DNA from: Acanthosoma haemorrhoidale | Lineage: Eukaryota > Arthropoda > Insecta > Hemiptera > Acanthosomatidae | Direction of reading: 5' to 3' | Assembly: GCA_930367205.1 (NCBI GenBank) | Contig: OV884015.1 | Location: forward strand, 79,809,341-79,873,340 | DNA length: 64,000 nt | In this document: one piece after another, positions 34,718-46,984 of the stretch | Numbering within the stretch: the first letter of the stretch is position 1 | Layout: each line of letters begins with the position of its first letter | Notes under the pieces: generated by a model | What the model saw: only the letters and a program-made list of their open reading frames with translations | Databases searched by the model: none | What the model was told of the DNA's origin: nothing | Translations under genes and position numbers: made by a program

Positions 34718-37700
34718 TTTTTGATCAACAGCTAAGGTTATAATTTTTTACCATTTTGATTTTCCTCATAATATAATTTGTTAAATGCCTTTCTTTTTCT
34801 ATAAATACAGCCCGTTTCAACAAGCACATTTCAATAACTTAAAGATTAGGAAGCTTACAACTTATAACCCAACCATATCAGTCTTCCCGTAAATTACTCA
34901 GTACGCTTGCCATTACCTTTGTATGTAAGTATGAGTCCCAGTCCTTTGGTAACTTACACATACATAATTGGAACACTTCATCAGTTTGGAACAGACCATA
35001 CTCGCGGCAGACCATACTAAACAAAATTATCGAATAATTGTGATAACATAATGATCGGTCATACAGATCAACCTCATTTCATTTGATGATCAATGGCGGT
35101 CACTAAAAATCTCTTTTAGAACAAATTTTTTTACTAAAATATTGAAATCTGAAAACTGAAATACAACCGCTGGCTGATAAGCCTTAATTCGTTTTAATAA
35201 CTTCGAGATCCTTTTTATGTCAACGTCTTCGAATAATTAGCCATGGGGAAGAAATAAGAATTTTGAACCGTAAATTTCTTTTGATTTGGGACTTAAAAGT
35301 AATCGAAATCGGTACGACTCGTGTCAGGATTAAGACCTCTTAAGACTCACCATCTTCAATATGTAAAATCTTAATGCGTTCCTAACTAAATCAACACTAC
35401 TGTATCTTTTCTGATGCCTTATGCATATCATGAAGATTGGGGATAATGATGAATCCAAGGAAAGGAAGTGCGCGAACGTCTTTGCTGGAAAAACAAGGAA
35501 GAGCGAGAAAGGAATGGGCAAAGATATGGCATAAAGAATCTTTTAAGAAAATAACTGGGCGATTGAAATTCGCCGGGATGATTCCACACCAAGGGGATTC
35601 TGGAGACCGGTTTATTTATGACTTTGAAGTACTCACTTATCAACGCGAAGCAATTTAACGAGAAATTTATTATATATATTTTATTATTATAATTAATCTT
35701 ATGAAAGAAGGCTGGTTGTAGGCTATTCGTGTTAATAAATGATCACACCTCTCTCTGCTATACCCACTATTTATTTTATACTAAAGCAAGCGCTTTCGGT
35801 GGATAGACCACCATTTCAAATACCTTATAATAGAACTAATAGAATAAGAAATGAAAATTTTAAACGATGTTTCCTATTCTTATGCAGTCAGGTCTGTTAC
35901 TTACTCTTAAATCGCTTGCACTATATTAAATAAATTGTGGGTAGAGCGAAGAGAGGTTCAGTCATTAATCTAGTTAAATTATTGTAATTCTAAATACTTT
36001 CTTTCCAAAGTGCTTTTTATGACATTAACTGATTATGTTTTACTTGATTTGTATCCTTTTACCTACAATCAATGTATAAACATCTTAAGGTTACATATAC
36101 AAATGTAAAAACTTAGTACGCAATACACTTGGTGTTGCAATGAGGACAATGAACTGGCAGACTATTAAAAATATACGATTATTTTTTATGTGCAAGGAAA
36201 ACAAATATAAATATACATATAACAGACATATACATATGAACAAACTTAATATGATTATGTTTGGAAGGCCCTTATGATTAAAAGATCATATAATGAGTCC
36301 TCGGGAGTGATTATCACTTTTAAATCAAGCCAAGAAAAATAAAAATTGTCTGATTATCCAAAATATTGACAGCAATGGCGCTACAGGGATTTTCTCATTT
36401 TGAACAACCCTAACCCCTAACAGATCACGAATTGACAGAATTTCGAAATGAACCGTCACTATTTACCCCACCCGTTAGTCGATTGAAATTTTTCAAGCGA
36501 TCTGAACCGGGTAAAGACACAACGATTCTCCAACAACGGTTTCGCTATTCCCGGTAGGTAGTGTGGTTGGCATCATGCTCTAGATGCCATCTGAACGATC
36601 AGGTATCCAAGTTTATAGAGACTAGGTGAGAGTTCCATGGCCTATATTTAATTTTTTTTTTGTCTCTTTGCCATGACCTGAACTCACAGACATAACTAGT
36701 TTTGTATTCTTCCTTTACCGAGGGCTATGCAGCCAAACGGGGCGTTTTGTAACATCCTTACTCAAGAGGGATATGCTGTCCATATGGAAGCTCAACAATG
36801 TGCCCTCAAGAGAAGTTTAGTTCTTAACGTCATCTTCCTCTTGAACTGGCTCTGCTAGATGTTCAAATGAGCTGGTCCCTCTGGTATCTTCCATTTGTGA
36901 ACAATGAGGACTTTGTTTATCCACCCATGAAGGTAGTTGAGATTCCAAAAGTCTGAAGTTTTATAGATGAATTGTACTCAGGCCTGTTTCAGGGCATAAC
37001 CATTTCTCGCTCATTTCCCACGGTGACGACATATTGCCCTAACTACTCCCCTGAACTTGCGAACATTCCATTTCTAGGGCTTCTGGCAAATGGTACCATT
37101 TAGAAGGGAGGGGGCCCACCTGCTTCCCATCACCTGACAGAGTAAATAACTAAAAAAAAAGTTATTGTTATATTTCTCTTACTGCTCCGGTGTTCATACG
37201 AAGCAACCCAGACGCTATTACACGGTACCACGAACCTAACGAAACGCAATCCATGTATTGATTTTCTTAGTTCAGTAATAGTAAAAGTATGGCTTGCTAC
37301 ATAAAAATAAAAAAGACGCAATGACAAAGCAGACATTTAACATATCAGATCAGGCTTAACTTATCTGAAAACGGGTGTACAAAAATGTAGTAGGTCATCA
37401 CCATAACCTGTTGTATATTTCCCGCACTATACCGGAATGAAATTAAAACTTTGTTAGTCTACCATAAATCATGTATGCATGCTTTTAACTACTTTTTTTT
37501 TGGTAGTAGAGCGATAAGCTCATAAAAAAGAATTATTAAATCTATAAAATGATGTTATTTTCCAGTTAAAAGTAGTGCCTGCAGAAGGGAACTGTGATAC
37601 AGGATCCGAGGAAGCTATCAGCCTGGAACGTGACGGATGGACAAATACATGCTTTCAATAACGAGCTGGGCAACTGTATTTTCTTTCGTCTTCGGTCCAG

Positions 37701-38940
37701 AGTAACCGAATAAATAGCCGAATATCTAATAAACGATGTAAATAGAAACGTATTCGGGTTCTTTAAACAGGTTATAGGACCCTTTTACACTTTGAGAAGT
37801 ACAAATCATTTTGACTGGTATGAGTATCCTTGATACACTATTACATAGCATGATTTTGAATAAATAAAACAAAAATAAAATTCTATACAATTGTGCAGGT
37901 TGTGGAAGGATAAAATTTTCCACATTATCGTGAAGATATAGAGGAATCGTTATTTAAAAATAAAGTGCATTACATTATATGCTCTACGCGGGAAAAGACA
38001 TTACATCATGTTGGAAAAATAAATATACCATAAAGTAGGAATTTTAAAATGGGATTGTGAAACCAGTCATTTGAACTGGTGTGGTAGTTCTGGTTTAGAC
38101 ATTATAAAATCAATTCAGGATAAAATATAAACTGTTAAGTTTCTTACCAAGCCTCCAAGAAGTTGGTAAAAACATGTTACGGTTTTTCGTATAACTAACT
38201 GTACGCTCTAGAAACAAAAAAAAAACTTCTGAAGGCTATAAGTTTTTGTTGACTAGTCCATCTAAAAATGAGTGGACTCATGTCAGACGCAACATTAATC
38301 GGTTTAAGGCGATTAAACTAAAAAAAAATTTTCATGAATAAATTCTAGTATTTTCGCCGAGTGATAACATTATGTATTTTGTTTCCTCGTGTGTGCAACT
38401 ACTTAAACGAAACTAAATACAGCACTCCGAACTTAAAATTCACACCATTCTGTGAAAATTGCAATACAAAGTGCGTAATTTTATTTATTTTGATAATAAA
38501 TAAAAATACATGAATGGGGGCATGAAAATGAGTCTTGTTTTTTCTCGGTTTTTGGATACACATCAAAGTCAAATTTAAATAACTTAATAATTCTGGTAAT
38601 CCGGTCCAGAAAATATAAGTCAAACTCAGTAAATTTGTGTATATTCCCCTCAAAGGACAAGAGTTTATGATTCGATAAAACAATACAAAAACTAAGCAAA
38701 TCTAATAAAAAATAATTATATATAATTTTTTAAAACTAAAATGATCACATATTTTCAAAAATATTTAATAAAGGTGTACTCACTCTTGGACGTCAGCAGT
38801 AATAATAAAAATTCAACATGGATAGTTCTTGCTAACTTACCTGAAAACGAATCACAAAAATTAGAACTCGGGTATATGAGAATTATGTATGTAAGATTAA
38901 TAAATGATCAATTATTTTTTAATTTAATAATTTTACTATT
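34718..38940. other. AT-rich non-coding DNA
   Basis: The frame at 35437-35658 (plus; ARKEWAKIWHKESFKKITGR) overlaps minus-strand frames and matches nothing I know. A GC-richer region at 36370-37140 holds no recognised element. Frames at 37130-37923 and 38399-38699 are unrecognised. Confidence 0.35.
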
Positions 38941-39445
38941 AGAAATATTCTATATACCCTACATTCTAGAACTCATCCCTTCCAAGTTTACGAAATTCCA
39001 CAGTAGCCTTTCCAACCACCCTAATCCTGTAGCACAGTCAATGCACTACGCCACTCATCCCTATAATCCTCCTCGGAGACTGAAACGGCAGTGGCCTCGT
39101 GACCTGCTATAAACGCGTGACAGTGGGAGTCCTGGCAATGGCCAGTCTCTCCAATCATGTCCTGAGCATCTGTGGCTCTCGCGCTCTTGGTCAGCCTCCA
39201 CTGGCTAGTGTCCGGTGACGCGGCTGACGGAGGAGCGTGGGGGACTTCCCAAGACTCCGCTTTCTCTTTGCGGTGGATTTGGGGGGTCTCTGGGCTGTCT
39301 GTAAATATTGTATGAATGAGCGAGTGAATGATGAACTGTAAATATTGTATGAATGAGAGCATATATCTTAATTACTTATTGCCTTATAAAAGGCAGATTG
39401 TAATTATTGCACAATAAAGGAATTAATAACTAAAGAAATATTCTA
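38941..39445 (+). mobile_element. Family-1 jockey-like element, copy D, with 12-bp TSD
   Basis: AGAAATATTCTA lies at 38941-38952 and 39434-39445. The insert of about 481 bp starts within the C-terminal coding region (IPYILELIPSKF), reads through to RLKRQWPRDLL with its stop at 39110-39112, and contains the full 3' UTR. It ends in the two terminal hairpins and AATAAAGGAATTAATAACTAA. It is nearly identical to copy C (minus strand, 28403-28940), with a different 5' truncation point and a different tail, so the two are separate insertions from one recent source. Confidence 0.9.
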
Positions 39446-39610
39446 AACAGCAACGCTTGTATATTAATATTTACACTAGGTGAAAATCAATTTTTCAAAA
39501 CGTTTCACTAAATATATTTTATTTATATTACATCAACAGTCATCAAATAATATAATTATCATAAAATGAAATATTTATTTCTTGTTTTGTATGTAAGCTG
39601 TTTGTATTTT

Positions 39611-39685
39611 CGCCCTGAGGATGCCAGAGTGTAGGCGAATAGTCGACTGTTGATATAAAATCACAAATAAAAGACATTTTAGATT
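39611..39685 (+). ncRNA. Hammerhead-like 3' motif of a retroelement (copy c)
   Basis: CTGAGGA, hairpin TGCC...GGC, GAAT in place of GAAA, then AGTCGACTG, followed by AATAAAAGACATTTTAG. The GTC-GACTG part matches the 57490 copy, but the upstream stem strand does not pair. Likely the decayed 3' end of a retroelement. Confidence 0.35.
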
Positions 39686-39882
39686 TAGGGGTTGTACACA
39701 ATAACATTACTACCACTAGAATAGATCACAGAATTAAAAGAATAGCGACACATCTATGATTTTGGTAGAGTACAGCACTAATTAAATGAGTAGCTATATT
39801 GTCCTTCCTCTTTATGGGTTTGTGTCTTATTTATTAGATACCTTTCATTGATATAAAATTAAAATCAAAAATATAATTAGGT

Positions 39883-40200
39883 TTGGGCAATAAGTGATTC
39901 TGATCATTGATCTCATTCATACGATATTTACAGTTCTGGATCCACTAGCTTATTCATACAAAGTTGACAAATTCATACAGCCCAGAGATCTTCCAAATAC
40001 ATTGGAGTGATTGGATAAATTTTGAACTTAGAAAGGATGAGCTCAAGGATGTAGGGTAGTAATAATGTAGGGTATATTAAGATCGTTATGAAGGGTTTTG
40101 TTGCTGATGTAATAAAGGGCATTAATTATCCTTCTCAGAACTTTGGATTGAAATGATTAGATACATTTGATGTTCAACTTTTTGATGTCCGCCATAACTC
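39883..40200 (-). mobile_element. Old, rearranged family-1 copy G
   Basis: Minus-strand pieces of family 1 in order: the 3' UTR (GGCAATAAG... CTCATTCATAC... GCCCAGAGA), then after a deletion the coding part equivalent to IPYILELIPSKF and the segment up to the complement of GAACATCAAATGT. A duplicated TAATGTAGGGTA is present near 40050-40075. It is much more diverged than C and D. No target-site duplication was found. Confidence 0.65.
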
Positions 40201-43139
40201 ATGAATAAGATACTTTTTTTTATTAACGCCAACACTTCTTACACCTCTTTTATCTGTGCAATGTCGTTTACACGGGATAAATAAATACACTTATCATTCA
40301 GATATTAGTTTCAGAGTACGCATACTTCCTCGGGCTCAGGAACTAAACGAAAACCGGAAATACTTCAGCATGCAAGGAAAAACAGGGAAGTAGGAAATGC
40401 CATTCAGTTACAGCGAAAAAAATATATATTTCCAATTACCTGCATAAGAGGTGTTATCCGGCGATATCTACAAGAATAGATATTTTCTGAAAAAGACGCT
40501 GTGCACTCCTTCCAATAGCGACCAATGGGCTCTGATACCTTCCGTGAAAGGCAGGGAAATCTATAATGAATTCACGACCTCCGTAGTAAAATGTGAAAGT
40601 AGAGCGGACGACTGAGACTCCTGCAGAAAATGAAAAACGAAAATATGTCCAAAGAAAAAAAAAATCATAGCGAGATGTAAAAATGCTGACCGTCATCGGT
40701 TGGGCACAAAGATATTTGAATGGTAACGGAAACCTAGGCTGAAGATTCCCTGAGACGGCAGCCAAACGACGCTCCTATCAATCCCGGAGTCCACTAGGGG
40801 GGGGGGGGGGCAGGGTTGCCAACATCAGCAGACATTGTAATAAATAAGAAGGACCTCCACCTTAGAAAGTACTGCAACTGTTTGGAATTGGAACATGTAC
40901 TGGACCAAGTAACCAATCCAAGTAATAAATCATAAAAAATAGATACTATGGGGACTCGATTGTTAGAACCTAACGCTGAGAATAATATTTCACACACGGT
41001 TTTGTACAGCAGTTAAGGGTGCTAAAAGTTCGTGTAAATAACAAATAATTAACTTGTAGGAAGACAACTATAGTATAACAATAATAGGACGTTATTTACT
41101 GACTAATGCTAAAGCCTCCTAAACCATTAAGAAGTACACACCACATGAGCCAAGGGAGAGAGGTAGATCAAGGAAACGCTACAAGACATATATGAACGAA
41201 GATAATACCAAGGACAAGGCAAGAATTCTTAAAAGGATAATAAAACCATAAATTCCTCCTGGTGACATGGAATGCTTCGTAAATCCTATTATATATTACT
41301 AATAATTATTGTTTTGTATGTTGATATACTTGCTTGTTTTACAGTTAAAAACAGGGTGCAATATGATGACAGGCCATCAATGGATTGCAATAATTATATA
41401 TTTTATCATAAACCTTTATTTTTCACTAAAATTGATTAGAAAGTTTTTTATTTTTAAAATTACGGATGATGATTAATGATTATACAACATTAATATTTTG
41501 TTATCAGGGACCTCATTTATTTCGTACACACTATTGTACTCACTCAATATGTACAGTTTACATTCATGTGTGACTCAGTTAATCATGTTTTTATTTTTCA
41601 ACATGTAGTCAACATTCATACGACACCTCCCTAGGATTTTTTCAGTGAAGCTTATGGAGAATAATCTGAAATAAAAAAAATCGCCTGATTGTCAATATAA
41701 AAATATGGATTAAACATTTTTTGGGGGGAATCGCATCACTTCACGAAAAAAAAAAACAGTTGAATTATGAGGGAATAATTACGAAAATGGTCCGGCACAA
41801 CTAATCCGTCGAAGGTATCTTGTAATAAAAACATTACTGACTTACAATTCTAGGGTCCTTGATAACGTTTTATTTTGATTTTTCTGGAGGGTGGTTCTAA
41901 AATATGTTCACTCAGTCTCATGGAGGTCTATGAGTAGATAATTGAATAAATAAACAAGAAATCCGGTATAAAAACATTACAAACATTGGGAAAATAATCT
42001 AGCATTGACCTCAACGCATACCCAACTCTGTAAGATACCTTCAAGAGAAGTCTAGCAACCAATTTCCTTTATTTAAAAATAAACAATGCATTAATTTTTT
42101 TTTATTACAATAAAACATGATCATGTACATCTCATCGTCTTTCAGATTCAATAGGTCTGGACCCGTGGATTGGGATTGACGAATATTCCCAAGGCCTAAT
42201 TTAAAATTGAGATAGCTACAAACGAAAGCTGTTTGTTTGTTTTTTTCCCCATTCTATCAACATTAGCCTTAGGACCTTGAAGGAGTTTAACCACAACTGC
42301 AGCACCGTCCATCAACATCATAGGAAATTTCATGTTTAATTTCGGATTCATCATCAATGGACATATATGTCGATTAGGACCAAAGTCATTATAATGCTTT
42401 TTCTTTTTCTTTTTTTTTTTAATAACCACACATCCGAAGAAAGGTTTTTTTCTAAAAATAAGAACCAGTTGCCTCCTTTTGTTCGCTGAGAAAAGTTATC
42501 TTCCTTCCAAGCAGCGGTATTAACCTTGTTTTCCGTCTCTTTCGTCTCAGCTACATTTCTAGCCTTCGCCTGTCTTCGGAATCCCGCTCTCAATGTCCAA
42601 TCGACGCGGTCAACTGTTATGACCTTCCAGAAACTAAAGAATTGTATTTACCGGCCCATTAACTTGAAATCGTCGGTAAAAGTGGGTAATAAATAGAATG
42701 CTGAAAAATGAGCTGAGATGATAAAGCAAACGATAAAACCAAATACCTCCTAGGATTGAGAGTAATAGAAATAAAAACGAATTTTCTTTATGAAGCGGAT
42801 AAGAGCGTTTGGCAGTAGAGGCTGACATTAACGTTGTAAACTGATGGGATACACTAAACATATGAGTAAATAAATAAATAGGACTCGTCAATCAAGATTA
42901 TGAAATGAAAAACCCTTTATTCTCAGGACTGTGACCCCACCCCTAAGAATAAGAAATAGTAACAAGTAAGTCTAGCTGACAAAAAAGGAAACAAATATAT
43001 AGCAATACCCTGATGTGATTAGCTTATAAATAATAAAGGACATATGACTCTAATGAACTAACAGCATAAGATTGAAACAAAAACGAGTAGAAATGAATGA
43101 CATTGACAAACGTGAAAGATTGGTGGAAAGTATTTAAAT
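40201..43139. other. AT-rich non-coding DNA
   Basis: The frame at 40454-40765 (minus, 103 residues) lies in a GC-richer patch but has no known motif. A G run sits at 40797-40811. Frames at 42196-42891 are unrecognised. Nothing else identified. Confidence 0.35.
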
Positions 43140-43335
43140 AAGAAATTAATATAAAATAAATAAAGAAATAAAATTAAAAATTAAGGAGAATTGTGGATTG
43201 GAATAGCAACGAATATTAATATTAATGGGAATTGAGTTCCAAAGATTTTGGGCACGGGTAAGAAAAGAACGATCAAGATCAAAATCAAGAGAAGATGGGA
43301 AATAAAGGTCAAATGGGATCTAGCACTGTGGGATT
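43140..43335 (-). pseudogene. C-terminal tail of a non-LTR retrotransposon ORF2
   Basis: On the minus strand the bases read FDLDRSFLTRAQNLWNSIPI, then NPQFSLIFNF. The pattern R-S-F-x-x-R-x-x-x-x-W-N-S-I-P is the common end of ORF2 in several non-LTR clades (I, CR1 and relatives). A frame change lies just upstream. Reverse transcriptase and endonuclease parts are not seen nearby, so this is a truncated relic distinct from families 1-4. Confidence 0.5.
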
Positions 43336-43916
43336 TGATAGCTGATTGTAATTGGAAGATGTTGCAACGGTACCTACATTGTGGTCATTAATTACCTTCT
43401 CTTAAAATCAAGGGATGACTATAAAAATTTAATGTGGAGAACATGATAGTCCAACAATTATTCCTTAAGTTTTATTAAAAAAATAGAAAAGAAATGAAAT
43501 CAAATTATTTTTTACGTTATGTTGAATTACGAATCATAGCAGTTAAAATGATGAACAAAATTATCTAATTATAGCTTACTGAGATATCAACATATTTCAC
43601 AGATAATTAATATCAAGATCTTTGTACTCCGTTCATCAACATGACATGACTGCTTAAATTATGTAATAACCTGAAGTTTTATAAAACAGAAAATATCCAA
43701 GACAACAATATCCAATCCTCAACTAGTTTCTGAATAATAAAACTTATATTATTATAAATGTCCAAATATTTAATTTTTTATTGCACAAAACAATTATTAA
43801 TGTATACTATAGGTCATGCACCGATGGTGATTCCGAATTGTCATTGCACTTTAGATGTAGTTCACAATCAAAACGAATGTAAAGCATGATGAGGAAGAAA
43901 AAAGTAAAACAGGAAA
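43336..43916. other. AT-rich non-coding DNA
   Basis: Nothing recognised. Confidence 0.4.
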
Positions 43917-44640
43917 CAGTTTGGTATTACAAGTTTGGTTATGGTAAGAACAGTTTGATATTTCAAGTTTGGTTATGGTAAGAACAGTTTGGTATTTCAA
44001 GTTTGGTTATGGTAAGAACAGTTTGGTATTTCAAGTTTGGTTATGGTAAGAACAGTTTGGTATTTCAAGTTTGGTTATGGTAAGAACAGTTTGGTATTTC
44101 AAGTTTGGTTATGGTAAGAACAGTTTGATATTTCAAGTTTGGTTATGGTAAGAACAGTTTGGTATTTCAAGTTTGGTTATGGTAAGAACAGTTTGGTATT
44201 TCAAGCTTGATTATGGTAAGAACAGTTTGATATTTCAAGTTTGGTTATGGTAAGAACAGTTTGGTATTTCAAGTTTGGTTATGGTAAGAACAGTTTGGTA
44301 TTTCAAGCTTGATTATGGTAAGAAGAGTTTGGTATTTCAAGTTTGGTTATGGTAAGAACAGTTTGGTATTTCAAGTTTGGTTATGGTAAGAACAGTTTGG
44401 TATTTCAAGTTTGGTTATGGTAAGAACAGTTTGTTATTTCAAGTTTGGTTATGGTTAGAACAGTTTGGTATTTCAAGTTTGGTTATGGTAAGAACAGTTT
44501 GGTATTTCAAGTTTGGTTATGGTAAGAACAGTTTGGTATTTCAAGTTTGGTTATGGTAAGAACAGTTTGGTATTTCAAGTTTGGTTATGGTAAGAACAGT
44601 TTGGTATTCCAAGTTTGGTTATGGTAAGAACAGTTTGGGT
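43917..44640 (+). repeat. 34-bp minisatellite, 21 full copies
   Basis: The unit starts CAGTTTGGTATTTCAAG, continues TTTGGTTATGGTAAGAA, and repeats head to tail 21 times from 43917, with a partial copy at 44631. Most units are identical or differ at one or two positions. Variants are GATA for GGTA (units 2, 7, 10) and AAGCTTGATT for AAGTTTGGTT (units 9, 12). Units 7-9 and 10-12 show the same variant order, a 102-bp higher-order repeat. Because 34 is not a multiple of three, the frame rotates. The open frame at 44377-44559 is a by-product. Confidence 0.97.
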
Positions 44641-45148
44641 AGAAAATGTTCAAATGATAATGGTAGGGTAATGGTCAAGTTTGAAATGAAAAGTTGCATA
44701 TGATCTTTTTGATAGTATCATGAACGTATAAGGCGATAAATGATATATTGTTTGATACGTGATAAATATTGATGCTAAAGACAACTAGCAAACAGGCGAA
44801 CCGGTCCTCACACCCGGGAACCAATCACTATGTGCACCTGTTGGTTCATTGCGTACAGTCTTATGTTTGCCTCTGGTTGTTAATTATCAACCATTAAAAT
44901 AGTTTTCACAGATAGAGATCGTTAGTTGTGCGATACACCACTCTTAGTTAGAATTTTTCCATTCGTTTTCTAAACCAAAACGTTCCTACCAAGTCATTGA
45001 ATGAGAGATATCGTGTGTGCTTAACTATCTATATCGGATCACTTATTACAGAAGAAATCGTCATACTTTCACCTGGACAGAAAGCTTACCGCACTCGTTC
45101 CCTCTCAATAATTAAATCACTCCAGTTACAAATAATTACAATGTATAT
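44641..45148. other. Non-coding DNA
   Basis: Nothing recognised apart from the start of a short chance frame at 44997. Confidence 0.4.
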
Positions 45149-45449
45149 ATTTATATTAGTCCTCTCTCGAGAGGTTAAAGAACGCTGATATGCACCCGTT
45201 GCGTAGTGTGCCGTCGGTGGATGAGTTCATTATTGATTAGTCAGTTTAGTCCAGTCACGTATAATGTGTATCATTATACTTGTTTATTTATTATATAATT
45301 TTTATAAAATAACAAAACCTGTATATAATGTAGCGATGCTACAGGAAATACAAAAATAATTTGTAAATAGACTCGCCTGAGGGTCTATAATTATATATAA
45401 TTATCTGTAAATTTATGTTAAATGTAGAAAAACAAAATTTATATTAGTC
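45149..45449 (+). mobile_element. Internally deleted family-2 element with 13-bp TSD (copy 2f)
   Basis: ATTTATATTAGTC lies at 45149-45161 and 45437-45449. The insert starts with a coding tail (CTCTCTCGAGAGG... equivalent to LHPL-SVPSVDEFI) and jumps at about 45232 into the middle of the 3' UTR (TTAGTCAGTTTAGTCCAGTC). The terminal hairpin TGTAGCGATGCTACA and the rest of the 3' end follow. The last part of the coding region and the first part of the UTR are missing. Confidence 0.85.
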
Positions 45450-45498
45450 AACCATACATACATGAGTATATTATCAAGGAAGTACATGGTCCGACATA

Positions 45499-45975
45499 CC
45501 TCTCTCGAAAGGTCAAAGAACGGCGACCTGCACCCTTAGCATGGTGTGCCATCGATGGGTCAGTTCATTCACATCAACTTTTTTGGCTCGTTGCATCATC
45601 TCACAAACCCAGTGTTTAACACTATGACCCCCCCCCCCACCACCCTTCCCACATTGATGGCCACAGACTGTCGGGGAAATTAAGGCGAGCCCCATCATTT
45701 TTAATAAATTCAGTCCATTAATGTATAATGTACATCATTATTTTTTTTGTACAAAGCAGATCACTATTAGTATTATAGAAACCAGAATTTGTATAAAATG
45801 TAGGCAAGCTACAGGAAATATATAATTGTAAATGGATTCGTTTGTAGAATATATATTTTGTAACAAGGGGATATGAAACAAAAAAATTAGCCATCCTACA
45901 GTAATTATTAATACACTAGACCTAATGTAAATAGATTTATCTATGTAGAATCTATGTATATGAAGAAACTTTTAA
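45499..45975 (+). mobile_element. Family-2 element with duplicated 3' end (copies 2g and 2h)
   Basis: It begins with the same CCTCTCTCGAAAGG segment as copy 2f and reads the coding tail FIHINFFGSLHHLTNPVFNT, then a run of 14 C (45627-45640), and the end TLMATDCRGN with a stop at about 45684. The 3' UTR carries the TGTAG...CTACA hairpin (about 45799-45814). A second, diverged copy of the last ~80 bases follows at 45896-45975. Target-site duplication not found. Confidence 0.7.
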
Positions 45976-46984
45976 ATCTTTTTGACTAATTAAATTTTCT
46001 CATGTCTTAACGTGTAATATTTAAAGATGATGGCAAGCCTAAATTACAAATTGACTGGACACTACGGAAAAATGTGCTTGTAACAACAGTACAAGCCAGG
46101 CATAAAACAACAAAAACAGGGCAAAAGCTAATAAAAACCTTAGGAAATGCCCTGTTTTGAAGTAGTGATCACCTTAAAGCGACAAAACCATTTTTTGACC
46201 TCATTGACAACAGTAGTATGAATTAACATATAACACGAGGATGAAATTTGTGTTTATGATTTATAACATTTAATTACCTAGCAATTTATTGATTGTCACA
46301 TGCTGTAATTTATCAGGGGACTGATTTTATTTTTAGCACATGCAGGCCATTAAAAAAATAAAACTTAATGACCTGATTTTATTATTAATCAAAATGATGA
46401 ACAGATTACATCTATTTTACTAGCTACAAATAAAGCTTAAATCTTACTATTGTACATCGATGCCTTCAATCTGATGTAGAAGCAACCACAAAGCTAAGGT
46501 TAAAGACAAAAGCAATCGTCTGCCACTCGTCTACAGTCAATGGTAGATACCTTCAGATATCATCTCTCTAAGTGAAACACGGGTTGAGTTAAAGTTGCAT
46601 TTTAATGACAGTGAGTACAGTATAAAAATAAAATATTTGCCAATTAGAGCGACGAGATGTTTAATTTGGTGCCCTGCTCAACATGATGAAGAACTGTATA
46701 TTTTTAATTAATATATAAATTTAAGCTCTAATTAGGTTTTATGATGTTAAAAATATTCTTTAAGTTGTCAGGAAATGAAATGGAATCTCAGCATAAAATT
46801 TCATTATTATAGGACAAACTGGTGGAGAAACAAGCTCTAGAACACAGAGAAACACAGGTGAAAACAGAACGGTTTCTGATTTTGAAATAAATCGACGAAA
46901 CCCTTAAAACTGCTGGCTATTTAAAATCATCGTCTATTTGATGCGCGCTTGGCATATCCGGATGCTGCTAGGGTGTAATCTACA
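45976..46984. other. Non-coding DNA with a 10-bp hairpin
   Basis: AAAACAGGGC (46113-46122) and GCCCTGTTTT (46149-46158) can pair. Nothing else recognised. Confidence 0.4.

Noticed and set aside
41100..41260. Retroelement-like basic stretch (GRSRKRYKTYM)
   Set aside because: Too short and not supported by neighbouring motifs.
44377..44559. Protein with 34-residue repeats
   Set aside because: It is only the rotating frame of the 34-bp minisatellite, without a start context or flanking coding sequence.
43917..44640. CRISPR-like array of repeats
   Set aside because: The units are contiguous with no unique spacers, and the surroundings are animal DNA. It is a minisatellite.
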